From NCBI GenBank assembly GCA_050747525.1, contig JBOGOC010000055.1, positions 1 through 12,638 on the forward strand: a stretch of 12,638 bases of DNA. Direction: 5' to 3'. A model generated the notes under the pieces. The model saw only the letters and a list, made by a program, of their open reading frames with translations, was not told where the DNA came from and did no database searches. Below, piece after piece: positions 6,283-12,609 of the stretch. A program made the position numbers and the translations under genes. The stretch comes from JBOGOC01 sp050747525. GTDB lineage: Bacteria > Acidobacteriota > Polarisedimenticolia > JACPZX01 > DASXTC01. How positions within the stretch are numbered: the stretch's first letter is position 1; each line of letters starts with the position of its first letter.

Positions 6283-6708
6283 ATGCCGGCCCGCAGCACG
6301 ACGACAGGTCGCGTCCTGGAGGAGATGATCCTGCCGGCTCTGCGCCGGGGCGGCTACGACATCCGGCAGCAGGTGGACATCGGCACGCGGCTGTCGATAC
6401 TCGGCAGGCACAAGATCGATGTCCTGGCGAGCAAGGAAGACGCCACGTTCCTGATTTCGGCAAAATGGCAGCAGAGCTCCGGCACGACGGACGAGAAGGT
6501 CCCGTATGAAGTCATATGCCTGGCCGACGCCATCGACCGTGGCAGCTACAGGAAGGCCTACCTGGTCCTGGGTGGAACGGGCTGGAAGCCCAGGTTGAAG
6601 CAGTTCTACCTAGAGCGCGGCCTGGACAGGTTCATCGGCAAGGCGGACCGCGTGGATATCCTGGGTCTGGAGGAGTTCGTGACCAGAGCGAATCAGGGGA
6701 ACCTGTGA
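6283..6708 (+). CDS. Small PD-(D/E)XK-like restriction endonuclease
   Basis: This 141-residue protein begins on the base after the methylase stop. It shows an N-terminal helix with Glu13/Glu14, then a strand with HKIDVLA (Asp46), about a dozen residues, and a strand FLISAKWQQ (Ser59, Lys61, Gln63), followed by SGTTDEKVPYEVI (66-78). The Asp-x(n)-x-x-Lys-x-Gln spacing and the adjacent GT..EK helix fit the PD-(D/E)XK nuclease fold, as does its pairing with an adenine methylase. The usual acidic residue two before the Lys is Ser. Some type II enzymes (Cfr10I/Bse634I group) also have Ser there and use a Glu from a nearby helix; Glu71 or Glu76 could do so here. It would cut unmethylated DNA at the methylase's site. 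No specific prototype is recognised, and no controller (C) gene is present. Confidence 0.75.
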   Translation: MPARSTTTGRVLEEMILPALRRGGYDIRQQVDIGTRLSILGRHKIDVLASKEDATFLISAKWQQSSGTTDEKVPYEVICLADAIDRGSYRKAYLVLGGTGWKPRLKQFYLERGLDRFIGKADRVDILGLEEFVTRANQGNL

Positions 6709-7736
6709 AGACGTACAGACTTGCTTCCGTGCTGGCGCTGGCCGCCGCCGCGGGCGCGGCGCTGGCTTCCACCCCACCGCCGGGCCCGTCCCGGCTCGAG
6801 CGCATCGTGCGCCTGACCACCGAGGGTGACGGGGGCGAGCCCTACTTCTCCTTCGACGGGTCGCGCATCATCTTCCAGGCCAAGAGGGACGGCCGTCCCT
6901 ACGACCAGATCTACATCATGAACGCGGACGGCTCGGACCAGCGCCTCGTGAGCACCGGCAAGGGGCGCTCCACCTGCTCCTACTTCCTTCCCGACGGCAA
7001 GACCTTCCTCTACGCCTCCACCCACGGGCGCACCGACGAAGCAACGTCACCTCCCCAGGGATACGGCAAGGGCGGGCGCTACGACTGGTCGTTCGACAAG
7101 GCCTTCGACATCTACGTGGCCGACCTGTCGGGGAAGATCCTCAAGACCCTGGTGAGCTCGCCCGGCTACGATGCCGAGGCGACGGTCTCGCCGCGTGGCG
7201 ACCGCATCGTCTTCACCTCGGATCGCGACGGCGACCTGGAGCTCTACTCCATGAAGCTGGACGGCACCGATCTGAAGCGCCTGACCCACGAGAAGGGCTA
7301 CGACGGCGGGGCGTTCTACTCACCCGACGGCTCGCGCATCGTCTACCGCGCGTCCCGGACGGACGACTACCGGGCCCTTCAGGTCTACGTCATGAACGCC
7401 GACGGGTCCGGCAAGCGCCCGCTCACCCAGGGGGGCGGCACCAGCTTCGCCCCCTCGTGGCATCCGGACGGGCGGCGCATCGTCTACTGCTCGAACAGCC
7501 ATGCGCCCCCTGACGCGCGCGGCAACTTCGACCTGTTCCTGCTGGACGTGGACGACGCGGCCGCGTCGCCCGTTCGACTGACCGATTACGACGGGTTCGA
7601 CGGCTTCCCTGTCTTCTCTCCGGACGGCCGGCGCCTCGCCTTCAGCTCGAACCGCGACGGTGATCCGTATCAGACGAGCATCTTCCTGGCCGACTTCGTG
7701 GACGCCACCGGATGGACCCTCGACCGGCGACCGTGA
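6705..7736 (+). CDS. Secreted TolB-like PD40 beta-propeller protein
   Basis: This 343-residue protein starts at a GTG overlapping the nuclease stop (GTGA), with AGGGGA 5 nt upstream. The first 22 residues form a signal peptide: Lys2/Arg5, an Ala/Leu-rich core, and a likely cut after ALA. The rest is built of PD40/WD40-like blades, each with a F/Y-SPDG(S/R)RI-type strand, at about 48-56, 161-169, 206-213, 252-260 and 304-312. Asp-rich NADGS(D/G) turns lie between them at 73-77 and 231-235. This matches the C-terminal propeller of TolB and many periplasmic PD40 proteins. TolB's own N-terminal domain is absent, and no pal or tolA neighbours are seen, so it is not TolB proper. Likely roles are binding or scaffolding in the periplasm. 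The gene overlaps the next one by 25 nt. Confidence 0.88.
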   Translation: MKTYRLASVLALAAAAGAALASTPPPGPSRLERIVRLTTEGDGGEPYFSFDGSRIIFQAKRDGRPYDQIYIMNADGSDQRLVSTGKGRSTCSYFLPDGKTFLYASTHGRTDEATSPPQGYGKGGRYDWSFDKAFDIYVADLSGKILKTLVSSPGYDAEATVSPRGDRIVFTSDRDGDLELYSMKLDGTDLKRLTHEKGYDGGAFYSPDGSRIVYRASRTDDYRALQVYVMNADGSGKRPLTQGGGTSFAPSWHPDGRRIVYCSNSHAPPDARGNFDLFLLDVDDAAASPVRLTDYDGFDGFPVFSPDGRRLAFSSNRDGDPYQTSIFLADFVDATGWTLDRRP

Positions 7737-8092
7737 TCTACGACGGGGGGTGCGGCTTCTGCCGGCGCTCCGTGGAGGCGCTCATCAAGCGGGACACCGG
7801 CGGCCACTTCGCGTTCCTTCCGCTTCAGGATCCCCAGGTCGCGGCCCGATGGCCCGGGCTCGATCCGGCGAAGCTGAACGCGGCGATGCACCTGATCCTT
7901 CCGGACGGGCGCATCCTGGCCGGTGCCGCCGCCGCCCCCGAGATCATGAGGAGGCTCCCGCGCTGGAGACATCTGGCCTGGATGTTCAGTCTGCCGGGGA
8001 TCCCGGCGCTCGCGTCGAGGATCTACGCGCTGATCGCGCGCAACCGCCATCGTCTTGGGTGCCGGACCTCGGGATGCTCCGTCAAGCGGTGA
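7712..8092 (+). CDS. DCC-family (DUF393) thiol-disulfide oxidoreductase
   Basis: This 126-residue protein has the DCC-family signature near the N-terminus, YDGGCGFC (10-17) with Cys14 and Cys17. LPLQD (36-40) follows, then a basic C-terminal helix IARNRHRLGC (108-117), as in DUF393 proteins, which are predicted thioredoxin-like oxidoreductases. The ATG at 7712 lies within the end of the propeller gene (25-nt overlap). Its stop overlaps the following glycosyltransferase gene, so the three are probably co-translated. No signal peptide is seen, although the segment around 87-110 is moderately hydrophobic. The substrate is unknown; DCC genes often sit beside unrelated membrane-protein genes, so context gives little functional clue. 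Confidence 0.88.
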   Translation: MDPRPATVIYDGGCGFCRRSVEALIKRDTGGHFAFLPLQDPQVAARWPGLDPAKLNAAMHLILPDGRILAGAAAAPEIMRRLPRWRHLAWMFSLPGIPALASRIYALIARNRHRLGCRTSGCSVKR

Positions 8093-9639
8093 CTCCCGGC
8101 GGCCGCGATCGCATCATGCTCTGGCTGGTCCCGCTGCTCGCCCTGGCGGTCTCGGCTCCAGGTCTGGCCTTTCCGTTCCTCTCGGATGACTGGGCTCTGC
8201 TCGATGCCGTGAGCCACGGCAGGATCATGACCTCACCGTTGGGCGACTTCCGGCCGCTGGTCATGGCGACCTACCGGCTCGACCTCGGCGTATGGGGACT
8301 CAGGCCATGGGGCTTCCACATCACCAACGTCCTGCTGATCACCGTCGCCGCCGCCCTTCTGGTCAGAGCCGCTTCATCCTGGGGGATCGAGGCACGCCTC
8401 GCCGCGATGTCGGGCCTGGTCTTCGCCCTGCATCCCTATCATGTGGAGAACGCGGCGTGGGTCGCTGCCCGGAGCGCCCCCCTGCTGGCCGTCTGCTGCC
8501 TGATGTCGCTCATCCGCTTCGAGACGTGGCGGGCCTCTTCGCGGCTCCTGCCGGCGGGCGCCCTGATCTGGACCGAAGCGGCCCTCCTCTCGAAAGAGAC
8601 GGCCGTCTCCCTGCCGTTGATCCTGCTCCTGCGCTGGTTCTGCCTGAGACGTGCTCCCGACAGCCGGAGGATCCTGTTGCGCGGTGTCCTGCCGGTGGCG
8701 CTGCTGGTCTCCTTGCATTTCCTCGTCGTCCGTCCGCTCGCGCTGGGTGGCCTCGGCCGGACCCTCGGTTCAACGTTCGGTCCAGCCTGGGGAGGCAACG
8801 TGCTGGGAATGCTCGGCGCGGCGATCCTTCCGCTGGACGTGGAGGTGCTGGGCGGGCGCTTCGTCCCCTACGGCATGATGGGACTGCTCGCATGGCTCGC
8901 CCTGATGGCGGTCGCTCTGGCCGGCCGGCGGCCATCCTGGAGAATCGCCACCTGGGGCATGGCGGCGGGGCTGATCCTGCTGCTCCCCTACGCGGTCGGT
9001 TTCGAGGAGAGATACCTGTTTCTTCCCGGAGCCGCCTTCGCCGTGGCCCTTGCCGCCCTGGTCTCCGGCGCGCCTCCCCTCGCGCGCAGGCTCGTGGCAT
9101 CGGGCATCGTCGTCGTGTGGTCGGTCTGCCTGGTGGGGCAGTGGCGCAGATGGGAAGAGGCGGCGCGGGCCGGCACCGCCCTGATGGACGACCTCGTCGA
9201 CGCGGCCGCGTCGCCCGGGATCGATCAGATCGTCATCGCCAATGCACCCTTCCGCGTCCAGGGCGGCTCGGTGGCGGGCGATTTCACGGCCGCGCTGGCG
9301 GTGCTGGGGGCGCGTCGCATCCCGGTGCGATCCGCGACCTGGGTCTCCTATGACTCCGCGGAAGCGGAAGCCCTCGCGGGACCGCCGGTCATGGAGGTCG
9401 TGGAGGACCAGCGCTGGATACGGGTGCCGGTGAAGGCCGGAGAGGAAGACTGGCCCAGGCTCGTCTGGCCACGTGCCGCCTCCTATGGGGCCACGCTTTC
9501 CTGGGACGTGATCCAGGTGAGCCGGGAGAGTCCGGAGGTGGTCCGGGTGGGCATCCAGGCGGCCCCTGGACGCTGGGTCATGGCCTGGAACGAAGGACGC
9601 CTCATCCGGATCGAGGGCCCGGGATCCGCTACGCGGTGA
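8089..9639 (+). CDS. TMTC-like GT-C membrane glycosyltransferase
   Basis: This polytopic protein of about 516 residues has TMTC/ArnT-like GT-C features. An N-terminal helix (about 10-30) is followed by the first-loop acidic pair SDDW (32-35), where GT-C enzymes bind the polyprenyl-phosphate sugar. Further motifs are FRPL (54-57), HPYHVENAAWVAAR (115-128), LLSKET (166-171) and ERYLFLP (307-313), matching motifs of protein O-mannosyltransferase-like TMTC proteins. Hydrophobic segments continue to about 350, then a soluble tail of about 165 residues. TMTC proteins often end in TPR repeats; this tail shows none. The GTG at 8089 is chosen because it forms a GTGA overlap with the DCC stop; ATGs at 8074 and 8116 are in-frame alternatives, and none has a good Shine-Dalgarno. 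It probably glycosylates exported proteins or lipids. Its 3' end overlaps the convergent aconitase gene by 11 nt. Confidence 0.85.
   Translation: MTPGGRDRIMLWLVPLLALAVSAPGLAFPFLSDDWALLDAVSHGRIMTSPLGDFRPLVMATYRLDLGVWGLRPWGFHITNVLLITVAAALLVRAASSWGIEARLAAMSGLVFALHPYHVENAAWVAARSAPLLAVCCLMSLIRFETWRASSRLLPAGALIWTEAALLSKETAVSLPLILLLRWFCLRRAPDSRRILLRGVLPVALLVSLHFLVVRPLALGGLGRTLGSTFGPAWGGNVLGMLGAAILPLDVEVLGGRFVPYGMMGLLAWLALMAVALAGRRPSWRIATWGMAAGLILLLPYAVGFEERYLFLPGAAFAVALAALVSGAPPLARRLVASGIVVVWSVCLVGQWRRWEEAARAGTALMDDLVDAAASPGIDQIVIANAPFRVQGGSVAGDFTAALAVLGARRIPVRSATWVSYDSAEAEALAGPPVMEVVEDQRWIRVPVKAGEEDWPRLVWPRAASYGATLSWDVIQVSRESPEVVRVGIQAAPGRWVMAWNEGRLIRIEGPGSATR
9629..9639. other. Tail-to-tail coding overlap (11 nt)
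   Basis: The stop of the plus-strand glycosyltransferase gene (TGA 9637-9639) lies inside the last codons of the minus-strand aconitase gene, whose TAG occupies 9631-9629. There is therefore no spacer and no room for a dedicated terminator. Each transcript must end inside the opposite gene or overlap it as antisense RNA. Confidence 0.9.
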
Positions 9640-11644
9640 CCTCGGCAGGGATCCACGGCGAGAGGCATCCTTCGACCGCGGACGCCGCCACCGTGAGCGG
9701 GCTGGCGAGATACATCTGGCCCGGGCCCGAGCGGCCCGGGAAGTTGCGGTTCTGAGCGGAGATGACGACCTGCTCCTTGCTGGTGGACGCCCCGGGTCCG
9801 GCGTTGATGCAGGCGCCGCACGACGGCTCGACCAGGATCACCCCCGCCTTGCGGAAAATCTCCGTGTAGCCGCGCTGCTCGCAGTAGCGCTTCACGTCCT
9901 GGGCCCCGTACTGGATGTAGAAGCGCACGTCAGGGTGCACGCGCCGCCCCGACGCCAGGGCGTCCGCGAGCACGCGGGCGTACATGTCCATGTCCTCCCG
10001 CTTGCCGGCCGTGCAGGACCCGCCGTAGGCGATATCGATCTTCACCTTCTGGCCCAGCTTCCCCATGGGGATGCCGTTCCCCGGGTCGCCCGGGGCGGCC
10101 ACGATCGGCTCCATGGTGGCGGCGTCGAACTCCAGCGTCTCCGCGTAGGAGGCGTCCGGATCGGACTGCCACCCTTCGCACAGCCGCTCGGCGTCGGCGC
10201 GCGACATCCCGCGATGGCGCACCAGGAACTCGGCGGTGCGCGCGTCGGGGGCCACGATCCCGGTGAAGCCCCCCACCTCGGCCGCCATGTTGGTCATCGT
10301 GGCGCGCTCGTCGATGTCGAGCGCCTCCACCCCCGGGCCGCAGTACTCGATGATCTTGGCCAGCGCCTTGCCGCTCTTCACGTAGGGATGCGCCAGGATG
10401 TAGAGCATGAAGTCCTTGGCGGTCACGTTGTGCGGCTTGCGCCCCTTCACCACGATGCGCAGGGTCTCGGGCACCTTCACCCTGACGTCGCGCGTGATCC
10501 AGGAATTGAAGACGTCGGTGGTGCCGATGCCGAAGGCCAGGCATCCCAGCGCGCCCGAGTGGGGCGTGTGCGAGTCGCTCCCCACCACGATCTGCCCGGG
10601 CAGGGCGTAGTCCTGGTAGACGATGCTGTGGCAGATCCCCTCCGAGCCCCGCGCGGGGCCTTCGATCTCCCCGTGCAGACGGATCCCCTGACGGCGCGCG
10701 AAGTCGGCCTGCTTGGCCTCGAGCTGCTTGGCCAGGTCGAGCAGCCCCATGCGCACCCGCTCGGGTGGCATCACGTCCTCGAGAAAGGTGAGGTGGTCAC
10801 GGAAGAAATAGATCGAGCCGGGGTCGTTCACCTTCTCCGCGGCACCCACCAGCGTCTCGAAGAAGATGGCGGCCATGGGGGTGACGTACTCGTGGCTGAA
10901 GCGGATGTCGGTGACCGTAAAGCCGGTGTCGCCCGGTGCCACCGCGCGCAGCCCCGTTTTCCCGGTGGACGGGTCAGTCACCATGCGCCGGGCCAGGATC
11001 TTTTCCCCCAGCGTCATCGGGCGCGGCTCGCGGCGGATGGCGGGCACGGAGACCTTTCCCTGGAGCCGCGCGACGTTGAAGGGGAATAGCCCCCCGTATT
11101 CGATGATCTGCCGCGTGATCTCGTCCTCGCCGGCCGTCAGCTCGTCGAGTCGTATCTCTTCGCCGCGGCGCACCCGCTCGATGAGCCCGAAGTCGGTGCT
11201 GGTGAGGAGGCCCAGGTTCTGGCAATTCTGCCGGTAGATGCGCTCATGGCTCTCGGCGATCACCAGCCGCATCCCCGCGCACATCTCGGCGTAGGGAGAC
11301 TGCTCGCGGCTCGACCCCTTCCCCCGGCGCTTGCCGGCGACCGAGGCCACGAACCCGCCGCGCCGCACGTCGCCCGCCTTCACCGGGAACTCGGAGCCCG
11401 CGCGCAGCCCCAGGTACGGAAAGTCCCCCAGCTTGTCGTCGTAATGGAAGCAGATGTAGGCCGGCGTGATCTCGTCGGTTGAGATGTCGTCGCGAAGCCT
11501 GATCTGCCCGTCGAAGGGGACCTCTTCCCCCTCGAGCTGGCGGCGCATCAGGGCCGGGTCGTCGGCCAGCAGGAGCACGCGCCCCTTCAGACGGATGCGG
11601 TCAGGGCGCTTCTCGATCGATCGCGTGAGCAGTGACGGAATCAT
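9629..11644 (-). CDS. Aconitase-superfamily hydratase with N-terminal swivel domain
   Basis: This 671-residue enzyme starts with a swivel domain (about 41-146) holding DDISTDEITPA (52-62) and the phosphate/substrate loop GSSREQSP (110-117). A LeuC-type catalytic core of about 450 residues follows. The core has RDHLTFLED (282-290), GSDSHTPHSG (355-364), TNMAAEVGGFTG (451-462), the cluster ligand Cys544 in GGSCTAG, Cys609 and Cys612 in PSCGACINAGPG, and QNRNFPGR (631-638). The three Cys hold a [4Fe-4S] cluster for a dehydration-rehydration reaction such as citrate to isocitrate. Ordinary AcnA and homoaconitases carry the swivel at the C-terminus; this order is that of AcnB, but the AcnB HEAT-like domain (about 160 residues) is missing and the core motifs are not AcnB-like. 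Aconitate hydratase is most likely; isopropylmalate or methylcitrate chemistry is not excluded. The start is ATG 11644 with only a weak GGG upstream. Confidence 0.9.
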   Translation of the reverse strand: MIPSLLTRSIEKRPDRIRLKGRVLLLADDPALMRRQLEGEEVPFDGQIRLRDDISTDEITPAYICFHYDDKLGDFPYLGLRAGSEFPVKAGDVRRGGFVASVAGKRRGKGSSREQSPYAEMCAGMRLVIAESHERIYRQNCQNLGLLTSTDFGLIERVRRGEEIRLDELTAGEDEITRQIIEYGGLFPFNVARLQGKVSVPAIRREPRPMTLGEKILARRMVTDPSTGKTGLRAVAPGDTGFTVTDIRFSHEYVTPMAAIFFETLVGAAEKVNDPGSIYFFRDHLTFLEDVMPPERVRMGLLDLAKQLEAKQADFARRQGIRLHGEIEGPARGSEGICHSIVYQDYALPGQIVVGSDSHTPHSGALGCLAFGIGTTDVFNSWITRDVRVKVPETLRIVVKGRKPHNVTAKDFMLYILAHPYVKSGKALAKIIEYCGPGVEALDIDERATMTNMAAEVGGFTGIVAPDARTAEFLVRHRGMSRADAERLCEGWQSDPDASYAETLEFDAATMEPIVAAPGDPGNGIPMGKLGQKVKIDIAYGGSCTAGKREDMDMYARVLADALASGRRVHPDVRFYIQYGAQDVKRYCEQRGYTEIFRKAGVILVEPSCGACINAGPGASTSKEQVVISAQNRNFPGRSGPGQMYLASPLTVAASAVEGCLSPWIPAEVTA

Positions 11645-11651
11645 CGCCCAA

Positions 11652-11660
11652 ACTGTAACA
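11652..11660 (-). promoter_or_regulatory. Possible extended -10 for the aconitase gene
   Basis: The minus strand reads TGTTACAGT just before the aconitase ATG: TGn plus TACAGT, 4 of 6 matches to TATAAT. A start 6-7 nt further on would fall almost at the ATG, giving a very short or leaderless transcript. That would agree with the poor Shine-Dalgarno. The evidence is weak. Confidence 0.3.
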
Positions 11661-11671
11661 CAGGCTCCGCG

Positions 11672-11699
11672 CGGGGCGCAGCGGGCAGGCTGCGCCCCG
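11672..11699 (-). terminator. GC-rich hairpin after the Yip1-family gene
   Basis: CGGGGCGCAG and CTGCGCCCCG form a perfect 10-bp stem with an 8-nt loop, 17 nt past the stop of the Yip1-family gene and upstream of the aconitase start. No T-run follows, so it is a terminator-like or transcript-protecting hairpin rather than a textbook intrinsic terminator. Confidence 0.45.
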
Positions 11700-11716
11700 G
11701 CGGTGGCGCTCCCGGC

Positions 11717-12418
11717 TCAGAACGCGGGAGGCGCGAAAAAAATACCTGTCCAGGCGATGGCCACGAAGAGAATCCCGATGAGGACGATGGGCGCGGCCGG
11801 CAGCACCGCGGCCACGGCGGCGCGCGTGGTGGTGAAGCCGTTCATGATCTTCAGACCGCGCACCACCAGTGTGAGCGACCACGAGAAGCACACGGCGTCC
11901 CCGAACCACAGGCCCCACACCAGCAGCGGGCTGGCGTCCAGCCAGGCGCGGTCGGGCAGGAAGAGCGACTGGCCGAACAGCAGGATGCGCGGGATGCCGA
12001 ACAGCAGCAGCGCGATGATCCCCGGGATCCCGGCCACCGCCAGCAAGGACCGCACCTTCGGACGCGTGGGCTGGCCCCCCAGCACGTCGCTCGACCAGTA
12101 CATCAGGATGGAGAGCGCGTACAGATAGGCGATGCCGCCCAGAGCGCCCCCCAGCACGACGGAGCCCAGCAGCGTGGCGAGAGGCACCGACTCGCCGATC
12201 GCCTGCGCAATGGAGAAGTTGACCGCCCAGTAGATCCCGCCGGCCGCGGAGAGCACGACCGCATGGACCGTGTCGTGGTGCGCGAGCACCTCTTTCAGCA
12301 TGACGGCCGGATGCCGGATGATCCCCGTCAACATCTGACCAAACGCCGGGCCGTTCGCAATCTCGGCGGTCTCCGCCGCCAGCTCGTCCGCGTCCTGCAA
12401 CGAAAGGTAATCGTTCAT
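11717..12418 (-). CDS. Yip1-family integral membrane protein
   Basis: This 233-residue protein has a soluble, acidic N-terminus (1-48), then five hydrophobic segments at about 52-72, 80-108, 124-147, 164-187 and 204-228. The five-helix layout, the Gly-rich second helix (LGGALGGIAYLYALSI) and the conserved-looking DVLGG (111-115) after it fit the Yip1 family of small membrane proteins. Their bacterial function is largely unknown. The ATG at 12418 has GGAGG 6 nt upstream. A sigma70-like promoter and an inverted repeat lie before it, so it is probably a single-gene transcript, ended by the hairpin at 11672-11699. It is not obviously linked to the aconitase gene that follows on the same strand 72 nt away. 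The family call rests on topology and short motifs, so it is moderate. Confidence 0.75.
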   Translation of the reverse strand: MNDYLSLQDADELAAETAEIANGPAFGQMLTGIIRHPAVMLKEVLAHHDTVHAVVLSAAGGIYWAVNFSIAQAIGESVPLATLLGSVVLGGALGGIAYLYALSILMYWSSDVLGGQPTRPKVRSLLAVAGIPGIIALLLFGIPRILLFGQSLFLPDRAWLDASPLLVWGLWFGDAVCFSWSLTLVVRGLKIMNGFTTTRAAVAAVLPAAPIVLIGILFVAIAWTGIFFAPPAF

Positions 12419-12419
12419 G

Positions 12420-12448
12420 GGGCACCTCCCTCATCCATCTAGGTGCCC
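12420..12448 (-). promoter_or_regulatory. Leader inverted repeat overlapping the Shine-Dalgarno of the Yip1-family gene
   Basis: GGGCACCT and AGGTGCCC are perfect 8-bp arms separated by 13 nt. On the minus strand the first arm follows the -10 at once, and the second contains part of the GGAGG ribosome binding site (12425-12429) and ends 1 nt before the ATG. In RNA it could form a hairpin that hides the ribosome binding site; as DNA it could be an operator just downstream of the -10. Confidence 0.5.
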
Positions 12449-12475
12449 ATCATACGCCCGTTTCGTCGGGATCAA
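12449..12475 (-). promoter_or_regulatory. Sigma70-like promoter for the Yip1-family gene
   Basis: The minus strand reads TTGATC (12475-12470), a 15-nt spacer and TATGAT (12454-12449). The -10 matches TATAAT at 5 of 6 positions and the -35 matches TTGACA at 4 of 6. The spacer is about 2 nt shorter than ideal. Transcription would start near 12442, inside the inverted repeat. Confidence 0.5.
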
Positions 12476-12504
12476 GCCCTCAAAATCCGCTCCGGGCGGG
12501 CGGT

Positions 12505-12542
12505 CCATGGGCCAGCGGTGGAAACTGGTCACAGTCCCATGG
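12505..12542. repeat. Inverted repeat CCATGGG / CCCATGG
   Basis: Perfect 7-bp arms (12505-12511 and 12536-12542) flank a 24-nt centre that itself holds CCAG-N9-CTGG (12512-12528) and the string GGAAACTGGTCACAGTCCC. The nested layout resembles short interspersed palindromic (REP-like) sequences. Family membership cannot be shown from a single copy. Confidence 0.4.
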
Positions 12543-12575
12543 GGGGCGGCCGGCGGGGAGTGGTCTCCGAGGCGC

Positions 12576-12609
12576 GCTCTCCGGCGTGGCGTTGGCCACG
12601 CCGGCGAGC
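12576..12609. repeat. Strong 34-nt palindrome (REP-like or terminator-like)
   Basis: GCTC, one mismatch, CCGGCGTGGC, a GTTG loop, GCCACGCCGG, the mismatch partner and GAGC form a stem with 14 of 15 positions paired. The inner 10 bp are perfect. No T-run follows on either strand. Such a GC-rich hairpin with a tetraloop could be a REP-like unit, a transcript end for a gene beyond the right edge, or a protein-binding palindrome. Confidence 0.55.

Noticed and set aside
6705..7736. Calling the propeller protein TolB
   Set aside because: The N-terminal TolB domain and the tol-pal neighbours are missing. Only PD40 blades are supported.
8292..9353. A 353-codon plus-strand frame overlapping the TMTC-like gene
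   Set aside because: It is a shifted reading of the glycosyltransferase gene; the true frame has the GT-C motifs and hydrophobic helices.
9935..11089. A 384-codon plus-strand frame inside the aconitase gene
   Set aside because: It is a shadow frame: the opposite strand encodes an intact Fe-S hydratase, and the product is His/Gly/Arg-rich without domains.
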